Assembly (NCBI GenBank): GCA_013399015.1
Contig: VWZX01006538.1
Coordinates: forward strand, 1-64,000
Length of the DNA: 64,000 nucleotides
From: Galbula dea
Taxonomy: Eukaryota; Chordata; Aves; Piciformes; Galbulidae
Direction: 5' to 3'
Position numbers and translations under genes: made by a program. Of the stretch, positions 21,469 through 32,730 are shown piece after piece. Below the pieces are notes generated by a model. The model ran no database searches, was not told the DNA's origin, and was given only the letters and a program-made list of their open reading frames with translations. Position 1 is the first letter of the stretch; each line of letters opens with the position of its first letter.

Positions 21469-24345
21469 ATCCTGGCCCTATGATATCTAATAGGCAAAAC
21501 TCTCACTTACTTAAAAAAAAAAAAGTGATGGTTTACCCTTGTCTCAACTTCTTCATCAGCAAATCTGCAATAAAAAACATGCCAGAGATGATGTACTCCC
21601 TTCGTTCCTTCCTTACTCCTTGCTCTGTCTGTACTGCTAAGCACAGTCACACACCAAATGATGACCAAAATTTGGAAGGCATCCTGAAGATGGAAAGCAA
21701 CCACTAAGCAGCAAGTTTTGTAATCAGCCATCCTATTATTATTTCCAGTAAGTCTAGAAAATGAAAGTAACTTCAGTCTTCTGCTAATGTGAGATTAAAA
21801 TCAGTAAATCTTTCACAAATACAGGGCTCTTAATTTGAAGACTTCCTCAGAGCCTTCAGGAGAGAGCTATGAAGATTAACGTAAAGAAAAACGAGCTGGT
21901 ATAAAGAAAACAAAATCAACTAACCTAAAGAATGAAAGAAAAAAGGATCAAATTCCAAAGAAAAATTCCTTCCTTCTTGATGTATCACTAACACCGCGTG
22001 CACTTGCAGTGACTTGAAGAATGGTTCAGACAGCAATGCTCTAGATTGCCAAGAGAGGAGTAATGAAAGCAGTAATGCAGCTGTGCTTGTCACCCTGTTT
22101 ACTGAGGCCATTGTACTGAGGAACTTAACGAAAGACATTAAAAAACCTGAGTCAGACATCTACATCTCAAAATCTGGGCCAGCTTTACCAAGATCCAAAC
22201 TGTCTTCTTGGGCATGTTGGGATACATTAAACATACAGCACTGGGTAACTGAGCTGCAAATAGTTACTAGGCAGAGTCAAAGTAACATAAATATGAATAC
22301 TTGGGAGGATTATATTTTTAGTTTGAGAGTTGGGGTCTTGGGTTTTTCTTGAGGGAGGAGAGTTTGCAAAGAAAAAACTGTGGGAAATACTACCGCACGT
22401 GGGCAGGAACACTGCATTTTAATCTCCTCAAATCCCCTGAAAAACTTACCAGCAGACATGGGTCACAACTGCTCACCTACTCCCACAATTGTTTATCATC
22501 AAAGGCATCACTGATGTGAGTCATGCGAGCACCTTGATTCATAAACACCCTCACTTCTTTCACAACTCCACTGGGTGCTACAAGGGCTACTGCCAGAGGC
22601 TGCTTCTCCAGAACAGAAAACCAGGAGCTCAGTGGCAGAGTGATTATAGTTCAGTTCATTTTGAAAGGTCACTCACTTTCCATCATCTGATAGCACCATT
22701 AAGTCCAAGAGAAGTGGGATAACTGTTCGAAATTACTGCCTGGGGTGAAATGGAACAGTAAAGCCATATCACTTATTTGCACCAGAGAAATTAAAACAAA
22801 AAATAGCAGTCTCCTTTCACACCATGACATGTATAGCAGAGGGCCTGAAAAATTCAGTACGATTTTACTGCTTAACGCAATACTTACAGTGATATATTAA
22901 GGCACAGAAGTTATTACCGTGGGAGAATCCACAATGTATTAATCAAAACACATTTGAAAAGCTTCATCGTATTTCTAAATTACACTAGACTCTATGTGAA
23001 TCAGGCCTCACAAGGACCCAGCCAACTCCTGGGGGGTGCTGCATTCTCAGCTTCTACTGAGAGGGCTACGTGAGCAGAGGATGCTTAGCACTTTGCAGGA
23101 TAGGGCTCTCAGTGCTCAAAGGAAAATTTAACCTAAATTTAACCTACATGACTGAATCAGATCAAGCAGCTTCAGCTAATGTCTTTTAACAAGAACGTGG
23201 TTAGTTATGCAAGCAAATTTCAAGGTTTTTTTCTTTCAAAAAAAAACCAAAAACAAGCAAAAGCAGACCCCAAATCTACCACCACACAACTTAGCACTGA
23301 TTATTTCACCTCCAATATTACCCTGCAGCAAAACTCAGGTTGAATTAAAGGAAACAGAACAGCTTATTTTCCCCACCTCCCAACATCTCTAGCTGGTGGA
23401 CCATCAGAGGAGACACTTACTGCTCTTGTTCTAGACTCCATTTACTCTGGGCCTCAGCTCTTGTGGAAACACCATCAAAAATGCTAGGACAATGGCTTGG
23501 TGAGAAAGACACTGACAGCCCTCCTGTTTTACAGGTGGGACACAAATACCCAGGAATGACACTGAACTCTTTCAGCTCACAAGATAGTCAGTGGTAGATA
23601 ACAAGAGATCTTTTCTGTCACAGTCATCAGCTGAAAGACTTTTCTTGTACCAGGTTCTTCAATGCTTGCAGAACTACTTCTATCCACATGATATGAATCT
23701 TTCATATTGATCAATTTCTGCCTAATATGGGGTATTTTCAACCCCAGCAGAAGGTTTAGAGTTGACTGAGGTTTTTCTAAGTTTTTTTGAGTCATCAGAT
23801 ATACATAAAGAAACTGTTACAACTACCATCTGCCTGGTTTAGCTAGGTATATCCAACTAGACTGGACAACACAGCTTGGCTCCTCTGCAAACTGCAAAAC
23901 CCTGCTACTTCCCTTTTTGAAATAACAAAGTAGAAAGACTTACATAAAAGTAACTGCTATGCATTTTCAGTGCAATGAAGATTTTGAGATTTACTTTTGG
24001 AACACGCACTAGGCATTTTTTACCAAACTTCCACCAAACATAGTCACAGTTGACCCTTCAATTGCCACTGCTTCCAAGAGCAAGAGGATTTTACTGACCT
24101 CACATTTGCTGAACTGTCTGCAAACACAATCAGATTACTAGAAATCAGTTTGATTTTTTAAATGTAAGTATTATAAGAGGCAAGAGCAACAAGAGGTAAT
24201 TCCATTGGGAGTAAGAAGTATAGCTATATCTCTTACAGTCAGGACAATGCATTTATACAAGACTTTACTGAGCATGAGCTCATTTGCTCATGTCTACCAA
24301 AATGTTCCGCAGTGATGGGGCTCATTTTCAGAAGAATTACACTCT
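21469..24345 (-). other. PARP8: PARP8 intron segment, unique sequence
   Basis: Holds an A12 run near 21513 and a perfect tandem 11-mer (AAATTTAACCT twice, 23124-23145). An open frame of 112 codons at 22014-22352 matches no known family. Nothing else recognised. Confidence 0.6.
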
Positions 24346-24473
24346 GGTATTCAAAACCCGTCTGGACGCGCTTCTGTGTGACCTGGTCTAGGGAATCCTG
24401 CTGTGGCAGGAGGGTTGGACTAGATGATCTTTTGAGGTCCCTTCCAACTCCTAATATTCTGTGATTCTGTGAA
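24346..24473 (+). mobile_element. CR1 LINE, 128-bp 3' terminal fragment
   Basis: Very short 5'-truncated CR1: only the last ORF2 codons (GTATTCAAAACCCGTCTGG), the stop, the hairpin GGTTGGACTAGATGATC, and the CTAATATTCTGTGATTCTGTGA terminus. Same group as the copy at 21 kb. Confidence 0.93.
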
Positions 24474-25959
24474 AAGGATCGATCCTATCATAGGCGTAAG
24501 TTTTACAGCAGTGGCAAAGTCAATACAGAGCTTGCAGATACAGCAATGCTATAGAAAGCTGGTATGCAAAACTGAAGAAAAAACATATAGAGCCAGTTAG
24601 GTGACTTTAATTTACAGACAAATGAATCTTCTGCTTATAGATTTTCTTCTACTGTGTTGTTTTTTTCTGCTGCCTTTTTTTTTTTAATTCTTTGCAACAC
24701 TGATCATATTCAAATACAAGAAAGAAAACTGCTTTTGTATGACATATTTCACTAATGAATCCTAGCTTTAATGGAAGTTATTATAATTCAAATTCAATCT
24801 TTTATTAAACAATTCATTGTCCCTCACCTTCTGTGTAATCACCATGTCATTCTAATCTAATGAACATCAGCGTAATGCATACTACATCTTTCTAACATCA
24901 AAACCACTTGCCTCCCAAAATGGTAATTAGAAATTAAATTACAGAGAAAAAAGCATATTTTGTTGGTTTGACTTGTTTTAAAAATAAAAAGCAGAACCTG
25001 CAGGGCAATGGATCCACTACTGACTGAGTGTGAAATGAAGCTGATTTCATTTGATGTATTGTATTTACTTTATCAGATCAGTAGAGAAACAGAAATGCAG
25101 TACCATACTGTAAATGTGCCTAATAAAGTAGGCAAACATAGGCATCAACAATTTACACAATGTTTCCAGTGAGCTATATTTGTTTTTATCAAAGTATTTG
25201 TGTAAGCAGAAACTACAGCCTAATCTGAATGATGAAACTAAATCTGAAAATGAAACCAAATAGGGTATAACTCTTACAGATAACTAGAGGTCTAAGCATG
25301 TAAACTACTTAATTTAGGAGTCTATTGTTCTTTTCAGGGTCAGGTAATCCCTCCAGGGACTCTTGTGGATCTTACCCCTCAGAAGAACAGAATTCTAAGT
25401 CAAAGGTTGCTTGTGTTTGCCTTTCCTTTTACACCTTCTTCTTCCAAATCCACAGGCACAAATGAACCTTAAGCAAAAACTGAAAACAACATGCTATCCT
25501 CTCTTCTATAGGAGAGAGAAGGGGAAGAGGGGCTAGGAGAGGATATGCTAGAACCGAAAGATTGTGTGGGACCAAGTGTGGACAGTGATGTGAACAGGGA
25601 ATGCCTAGCAATTCTAAACTGAATTGCTCCACTGGGAGCCCCAATATCCATTTCTATTAGAAAAATCTGCTTCCATGTGGTTACAAAGCTTCACAGAGGA
25701 TCAAGCAAGGAGTTTTCTCTGAGAGCATCCGGTATAACAGATGCAAGTGAGCTGGCTGTTTTATGACCTGCTGAGAGACCTACCCACACAGATACAAAGT
25801 AAAAACAAAAGGTAATTTCCCCAAATCAGACTGCACTCAAATCATTCTTAATTTATATAGGCATAAGGTTTCAAGGATTTCAGCTCTGCCTAGGCACAAA
25901 TGAAAGTAATGCAAGCTGGTTTATTAATAGACAGATAAAAAATACGGAAACAGCCTGAT
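24474..25959 (-). other. PARP8: PARP8 intron segment, unique sequence
   Basis: AT-rich, with T-rich runs near 24659-24690. No exon or repeat family recognised. Confidence 0.6.
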
Positions 25960-26734
25960 GAGTCAGTACACTCAGCAGCTGGGGGAGATCTCCACCCACA
26001 TGATGGGTGCCTGTGACAACAAGGTCCACAGCTGAAGCCAATGGTAGCAGCACACAGCTCTCAAGAACTGATGTGGGAAGCGTTGAGCAGTTGTAATAGA
26101 AATTGAGGCAGTCAGCACTTTACTTGGAATCCAGGCAGGTTAGGTGACCACCTCCACACACTGTCACAAGCAAAGAAGCCCCAGGTGAGCTGGGGTTGCC
26201 CCAGGGAGTAGCTGGCTCCATGGGCTAGGGCTAACAGGAGGTCAATGGGAGAGGTTCCCTGCAGCATCTTTCAGACTGTCCGGTTACTGTCAGAGGGCAT
26301 TGAGACACACTATGAGGTTCCCAGGAAGAGCTCTTGAGAACTGTCTAAAATTTATGATGGGAAAGACCAAAGTGGGGCAAAGGTGGTCTGGGTGGTAACA
26401 AACAAGTGAAAACAGAGAGATAGGGATGAAAGAGACTGGTCCTGTGTCAACAAGTCAATACGATTGTCTGGCCATGTGCTGCACTGTCTAAGTGTGGGCT
26501 GGACCCTGGGGAGCACCAGGATGGACTAGCTGGTGGGCAGGATACGAGGCTGGGAGGCTTATATATACATATATATACACATGCCTGCTGGGAATATATA
26601 CTCAACCTTGCTACCAGGTGGCTTAGGGTCATGAAGTTGTGTGTCAGGCTCACCTGTGGCAAGCTACCAGGGTCAGCAGCTCCTGGCAGATACCATCTTT
26701 GTACTGGATTTAAACAAATAATTGTCAACACCTA
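25960..26734. mobile_element. Possible LTR-like or unclassified repeat, GC-richer
   Basis: About 770 bp clearly richer in G and C than its surroundings. It starts TGATGAGTCAG and ends near AATTGTCAACA, and has an internal TATATATAC/TATATATACAC run at 26560-26580 that could be a TATA region. TG...CA ends and a TATA-like core fit a solo retroviral LTR, but I see no convincing target-site duplication and cannot name a family. It could also be unique GC-rich sequence. Confidence 0.3.
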
Positions 26735-29608
26735 ATCTGATATCCAAATAGGAAGAAGTATATACTTACCAAAGTACAGTTACAGATATTCTAACTATGA
26801 TCCTCACAGCTCACAATCTTCCAAAAATAACCTATCATGGAACAATATAGAAAGCTTTCCAGACGTTCTACCTCTGCAAACTTGGTATCTGGGAGTAAAC
26901 CGTAACACATCTAATAAAGGATGCAATAATGATGTAGAGAATGTAACAAACAGTCTACACTTCTACTGGGGAAAAACACTAACTCAAAAGTCACACTGGC
27001 TTGCCAGAAAATAAGTTTGGGGTGATAAATACTCATTTGTGGTTGTGGCTTTGTAACTTTATGATCAGCTGAGCCATCAGCACCTTTGAACAGCTGAAGC
27101 TGATAAAAGTGTTGTCCAGTGAAATCAAATGAGGATTAGGTCTGCACTTTGCACCTGGCAACTGACATACTACTTTGAGCCTCATGCACCCTCTTGCCCT
27201 TCTGCAAAATGCTTTGAAACACTACAGATGAAAAGCCTATATTAATTATGCATTACAGTGAAGCCTTATACTCCAAAATAAGATGTAACACAAAACTACC
27301 TTAGCAGCCAAATTCTCAGATGGTAAACAGCAGCCTTCTCTCCATCCCAGCTGATAATTTTTGCAGACCAAGAGGCCAGCTCACAAATCAATTCCTGTTT
27401 TACTTTTCACCTGTAACAGAAGCCTTCTCAAAAACTGCTTGCAAAGCTGCAATACGTCAAAGCCTCTAGTGCCAAAAGCAACTAACATCTCTGGCCACAT
27501 CTGACAGAGCTGAGTCTGAGACAGTAAACAAGGCCTCTCCTGGCAGACCAACCATGCAACTGCACGGCAGGCTGGGGCAGAGTTTGCAAAAGGGCTGGGG
27601 ACAAATAACCTCTGCTAAGGATCTGCTGTTTCTCCCAAAGACAGATTTGGATAGACCAGCAGCTTGGCATAGTCATGTCACATAACTGCCAAAGTGGGAG
27701 CCACATTTGAGCTGCTTCTGAGTTCCGGGTAGCTCACATTGGTCACTTCTTGCTGTGATTTCCCAGCAGTTCCAAAGAAAATAAGGTATGTTTAAGTGCA
27801 TGCAAGCAGGATCAGACCTTTTGACACACCATTGTCTGAAGATTAACGTTTCTCTAATGTTTTTGGTAAAGTAAAAATATCTTCTCTTGATGACTCATTT
27901 TCCACGCTAAAGAACGTCTGTGGGTGGGAGAACAGAGCTGAAGTAATTCTATTTTTTAACTCCTGTCACTATTGTAGCAGCTCTAAACTCCAGCATGAAA
28001 TAGAAATGAAGCACTTGCAAAATGTTTCCAAAAAATAAACTGAACAAAACTGTTTTATTACCTCTTTTGTTATCATTCTTATCCAGATGTGTATTATATT
28101 AAAATAGTTTCAGCACTGTTGATGCTTACTCTCAGAATCTGACCTTCCGAACACAAAGGCAGAAGCATGGGGGTTTTTGCATAAGCTACTCAGATGGATG
28201 GTGCATTACTTGCAAAAACTTCTTTGCTGTTTCTGTTGTCAGTCCAGTCACACATCAGTTAAGTTAGGCCTAGAGTCCGTATGAATTTAATAAGAATATA
28301 TTTATCCCAGAGGATTAGACTAAACATCAGCCTCTCAGAGAAAGGAGTGCCCCAGAAAACCTCTGCAACATTGCTGGACTCTGAAACTCTACATAGCTCA
28401 GCAAGAGCTTCCTTCTAACCCTCATGTGGGGGTGATGCATCCCTTTTGTTCTAGGTGGGGAGAGGCGTGGGATACTGACATTAGTATCAGGACAAGTAGG
28501 TGATCCCAGCATCCTCCTAGGGAAGGAACAATTTTCATATGCTCAGAAGCTGGGGAAAAAAAAAGCCCACAGCTTCTCAACTACTGTGCCCAAAACAGCT
28601 ACAGCAGGAAGTGTGGGAAGACTCATCATAAAAGGAGATTTCCTCACCTCCTCCTCCTTCCCTTGAGCAAGCTGACTCATGGTTTCTCAGCAGCATAGGC
28701 ACAAATTCTTTCTGAACAACCTCAAACCATCCACCCTGGAGCAACTGTAAAGAAGGGTCAGTGAGTAGAAAGGGGATGACAGAAAAATTGAGGGCTCTTG
28801 AAAGGTGGAGACTAGGAGCAGCTAGCTTCAAGAGACAACAGAAAGCACTCATCAGGCAGTAAGGAGGACTGTGGAGTTCCCGCCTGCACACCTACATCAT
28901 CCAGTATCCCTCCAGCAGAGAGACCTCCACGGTACATCCTGCACCCTGAACATCCATTCTGCCCTCACTTTCATATACCTCTCTGGCTCCCAAGGAGGGG
29001 AGAGGACAAGGCCAGATATGGAGGAGGCCAGTACACTTTCTTCCTTGCCACTATGGAAGTAGCAAGCATTAAAAATAAGATTTTCTTCTGGATGGGGAAG
29101 AAGTCCATCCAAACAATTACCAACAGGTCCTATACTTTATACATAACTATAAACCAAGAGTTGCCTTGTTCTTAGCTTAAGAGGGAAGCCATTTATGCAC
29201 ATTTTCAGTGAACTATAAATATATATTAATTTAAATGGAAGTGTGTCATGTTATTTTGAGATAATTTTCTTTAATGCTTTGCTGTGTTGCAAGAGTAGTT
29301 ACTTTATAGGGTTGTGTGTGACAACTCAGGAATTCATTCCCATACTCTTATTTGCTAGATAAACTTATTTATTTATTCAGGTTTAAACATTACACAGCAC
29401 CAGGTCCACTCTCTGTTAAAACTACTGAAAACACAGGTGTCCAGTTAAACCTGTCTAATAACAAATATTTGACATGGCTCATAGATCTCTACCTGAGATA
29501 GTATAATCTTGCAGACCGACTTTGATTTTGCATTTATTATGGGAAAGGATCAAGGTCTGCTCATACAAAGATACAGGACAGATGCTTTCAGGTAGATTCA
29601 CTATTTCA
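26735..29608 (-). other. PARP8: PARP8 intron segment, unique sequence
   Basis: No exon, RNA gene or known repeat seen. Scattered open frames under 105 codons are unremarkable. Confidence 0.6.
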
Positions 29609-30894
29609 GGATTCACTAAGGGCACACGGATTCACTAAGGGCAAATCATGCCTGACCAACCTGATAGACTTCTATGATGGAGTGACTGCAACGGTTGATG
29701 AAGGAAGACCAACTGATGTCATCTACCTGGATTTTGTAAAGCCTTTGATACATTTACGCACGACATGCTTATCTTAAAATTGAAGAGATATGGATTTGAT
29801 AGGTAGACTTTTCAATGGATAAGAAATTGGCTGGATGAACGCAGTCAGAGAGTTGTGGTCAATGGCTCCTTGTCTAGGAGGAGACCAGTGACAAATGGTG
29901 TCCCTCAGGGTTCTGTCTTGGGACCGGTGCTCTTCAATGTCTTTCTTAATGACCTAGACAGAGGTATCGAGTGCACCCTCAGCAAGTTTGCAGACGACAC
30001 AAAGCTCAGTGGTGTGGCTGATACGCCAGAAGGGAGGGATGCCATCCAGAGGGATATGGACAAACTTGAAAAGTGGGCTTGTGAGAATCAGATGAAGTTC
30101 AACAAGTCCAAGTGTAAGGTCCTGCATCTGGGTAGGAGCAACCCAAGATACGAGTACAGACTCTCACTATAGTATGAGTACAGAACTCCTCATTGAGAGC
30201 AGCCGTGCAGAGAAGGACTTGGGGGTCACAATAGATGAAAAGCTGGATATGAGCCAGCAATGTGTACTCGCATCCCAGAAGGCTAACCGTGTCCTGGGCT
30301 GCACCAGGAGAAGCATGACCAGCAGGTCTAAGGAGGTGGTTCTGCCTCTCTATTCTGCCCTCATGAGGAGTACCTGGAGTACTGCATCCAGTTCTGGGGT
30401 CCTCAGCATAGAAAGGATGTGGATCTCTTGGAACGGGTCCAGAGGAGGGCCACAAAAATGATCAAAGGACTGGAGCACCTCCCCTACGAGGACAGCTAGA
30501 GGGAGTTGGGGTTGTTCAGCCTGGAAAAGAGAATGCTTAGAAGGGACCTTATAGCGGCCTTTCAGTAGCTGAAAGGGGATTATAAGGTAGAAAGGGAGAG
30601 ACTTTTCTCGTCGTTGGATTGCAACAGGACACAGGGGAATGGATACAAGCTGAAGGAGGGGAAATTTAGGCTAGAGATTAGAAGGAGGTTCTTTACCCAA
30701 AGAGTGGTGAGGCACAGGAACAGGTTGCCCAGAGAGGTTGTGGAGGCCCCATCCCGGCAGTGTTTAAGGCCAGGCTGGATGTGGCCCTAGATAACCTGGT
30801 CTAGTGTGTGTGGCGTCCCTGCCCATGGCAGGGGGGTTGGAAATAGATGATCTTTAAGGTCCCTTCCAACCTGAGCCATTCTATGATTCTATGA
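29609..30894 (+). mobile_element. CR1 LINE, ~1.3 kb, RT core to 3' end, second subfamily
   Basis: The longest plus-strand CR1 here. It begins ATTCACTAAGGGCAAATC (the RT Phe-Thr-Lys-Gly region). That start is preceded by a 19-bp tandem duplicate (GGATTCACTAAGGGCACAC at 29609-29627, repeated in part from 29628). It then carries GVPQGSVLGPVLFNVFLNDL and an intact catalytic box, KFADDTKL, but frameshifts before and after (near 29740, 30173 and 30370) and an in-frame TAG near 30497 disable it. The 3' end is CCATTCTATGATTCTATGA, unlike the CTGTGA ends of the other group. Confidence 0.95.
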
Positions 30895-31326
30895 AGAAAA
30901 AATGTTAACAAGCAACTACAAGTATACCCAAAACTGCACTGCTTTCAGAGAGCATCTGTGCAAGTAGCTCTACAGATACAGGCAGAATAATCAGTCTCCT
31001 GTGTGTATAAATGCATCAGCCCAGCAGCTGCTGATCTAAGAGCAGACCTGAAAATGCTTTTTAACACTTTTCAACTTTCAAGTCAGTATCAGATATGCAT
31101 CTACAGATTTTTTTTCCCGGATTTCCCAAACAAGCACTTTTTACTGATTGCATACTCAAAGGTGGGGGCAACACCAAATGGATTAACTAATATCTATAGG
31201 ATATGTTGAAGAAACAAATTAAAAAAACAACAGAAGCATGAGCACTCCCAACTGCAAAACAATGCATCGGAAGAGGCACTGAAGTTTTCTATTCACCGTA
31301 TTTCCAATTCAAGCATGATTTTAGAT
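30895..31326 (-). other. PARP8: PARP8 intron segment between two CR1s
   Basis: About 430 bp of AT-rich unique sequence with nothing recognised. Confidence 0.6.
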
Positions 31327-31879
31327 TGAGAGAGGTTCTACTCCCCATCTACTCTGTCCTGGTGAGGCCGCATCTGGAATATTGTGTCCAGTTCTGGGCC
31401 CCTCAGTTGAAGAAGAATAGAGAACTGCTGGAAAGAGTCCAGCACAGAGCCACAAAGATGATGAAGGGGCTGGAACATCTTCCTTTTGAGGAAAGGCTGA
31501 GGGAGCTGGGTCTATTTAGCTTGGAGGAGACTAAGCAGTAACCTCATCTATGCTTTTTAATATGTGAAGGGTGAGTGCCAAGAGGATGGGGTCAGGCTCT
31601 TCTCAGTGATCCCCAGTGACAGGACATGGGGCAATGGCTGAAAGTTGAAGCATAGGAAGTTCTGTGTAAACACAAAAAAGAATTTTTTCCCAATGATGGT
31701 GCCAGAGCATTGGAACAGACTGCCCAGAGAGGTTGTGGAGTCTCCTTCTATGGAGGTATTCAAAACCTGTCTGGACATGCTTCTGTGTGACCTGGTCTAC
31801 GGAATCCTGCTATGGCAGGGAGGTCGGACTAGATGATATTTCAAGGTCCCTTCCAACCCCTAACATTCTGTGACTCTGT
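31327..31879 (+). mobile_element. CR1 LINE, ORF2 C-terminus and 3' end, paired with the 16-kb copy
   Basis: Starts inside ORF2 (GAGAGGTTCTACTCCCC) and reads LEYCVQFWAPQLKKNRELLE then RVQHRATKMMKGLEHLPFEE; the frame breaks at about 31541 and resumes with EHWNRLPREVVESPSMEVF. It shares the unusual CCCAATGATGGTGCCAGAGC and the CTGTGACTCTGTGAGTCT terminus with the copy at 15973-16980, so the two are closely related. It is truncated at a different 5' point from that copy. Confidence 0.94.
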
Positions 31880-32097
31880 GAGTCTGTGATTTTCTTAAAA
31901 CTGCTGACACTGTCAAAGAGCTGACTGCTGTAATATATATACAGTTATTTTTCTTGGCAAACTCTTTCATCTTGACAAATGCAGTTGCTAATCTGAGAAG
32001 ACCTAGCATAAGATACTATTCTACTATTGACCTCAGTGAAGAAACTACCCTTGGTGTATCTCCCAGGATTAGGGACATAGCCAAAATAAATAGAGTA
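31880..32097 (+). repeat. 218-bp non-CR1 block following a CR1 3' end (copy 2)
   Basis: Second copy of the block at 16981-17198, in the same orientation and the same position relative to a CR1 terminus. Similarity ends after AATAAATAGAGTA; the following sequence is unrelated to that after copy 1. Confidence 0.9.
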
Positions 32098-32332
32098 CCT
32101 TCACCATGTAAGTCTACAATTACAAACATGGGCCATACACTGTCCATATCTGTCTGAGTCTGTAATACAGAAATATTAGCTAAACATAGATCATCTGCCA
32201 AATGAGAGAACGATTTTTATAAGATCTGTAGAACTCCAAAGAGCTCAGATTTCACTGAACCACTGTCCAAGGACAACATCTTCACTTAGAATTCAGATTT
32301 CATGTTAGTCATGAGTAGTCATTCCTCATCAA

Positions 32333-32730
32333 AGAATCACAGAATCATTTAGGTGAGAAAAGACCTTTAAGATTATTGAGTTCAACCATTAACGTAACAC
32401 CGCTAAATCCACCACTACAGGGATGGTAATTCAACCATTTTCCTGGACAGCATGCTCCAATGCATGATAATGCTTTCAGTCAACAAATCTTTCCTAATAC
32501 CCAATCTAATCTAATCCCCTGATGCGAACCAAGGTCACTTCTTCTTGTCCTATTGTTTGTTGCTTAGGAGAAACCAATAGCCACCTCGCTACAAAATCCT
32601 TTCAGGTAGCTGCAGAGGGTGATAAAGTCTCCCTTCAGCCTCCTTTCCTCCAAGCCAAACCACCACAGTTCCCTCAGCTGCTCCTCATCTAAAATAATTG
32701 CAGGCTTATCAAACCTCTCCTTAGTTGAGA
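32333..32730 (-). mobile_element. CR1 LINE, old and diverged 3' fragment
   Basis: Reverse-strand CR1: AGAATCACAGAATCATTTAG start, a recognisable but decayed hairpin, then on the minus strand LRELWWFGLEERRLKGDFI before the frame decays. It is more diverged than most copies here. The 5' limit is uncertain by about 20-30 bp. Confidence 0.85.
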
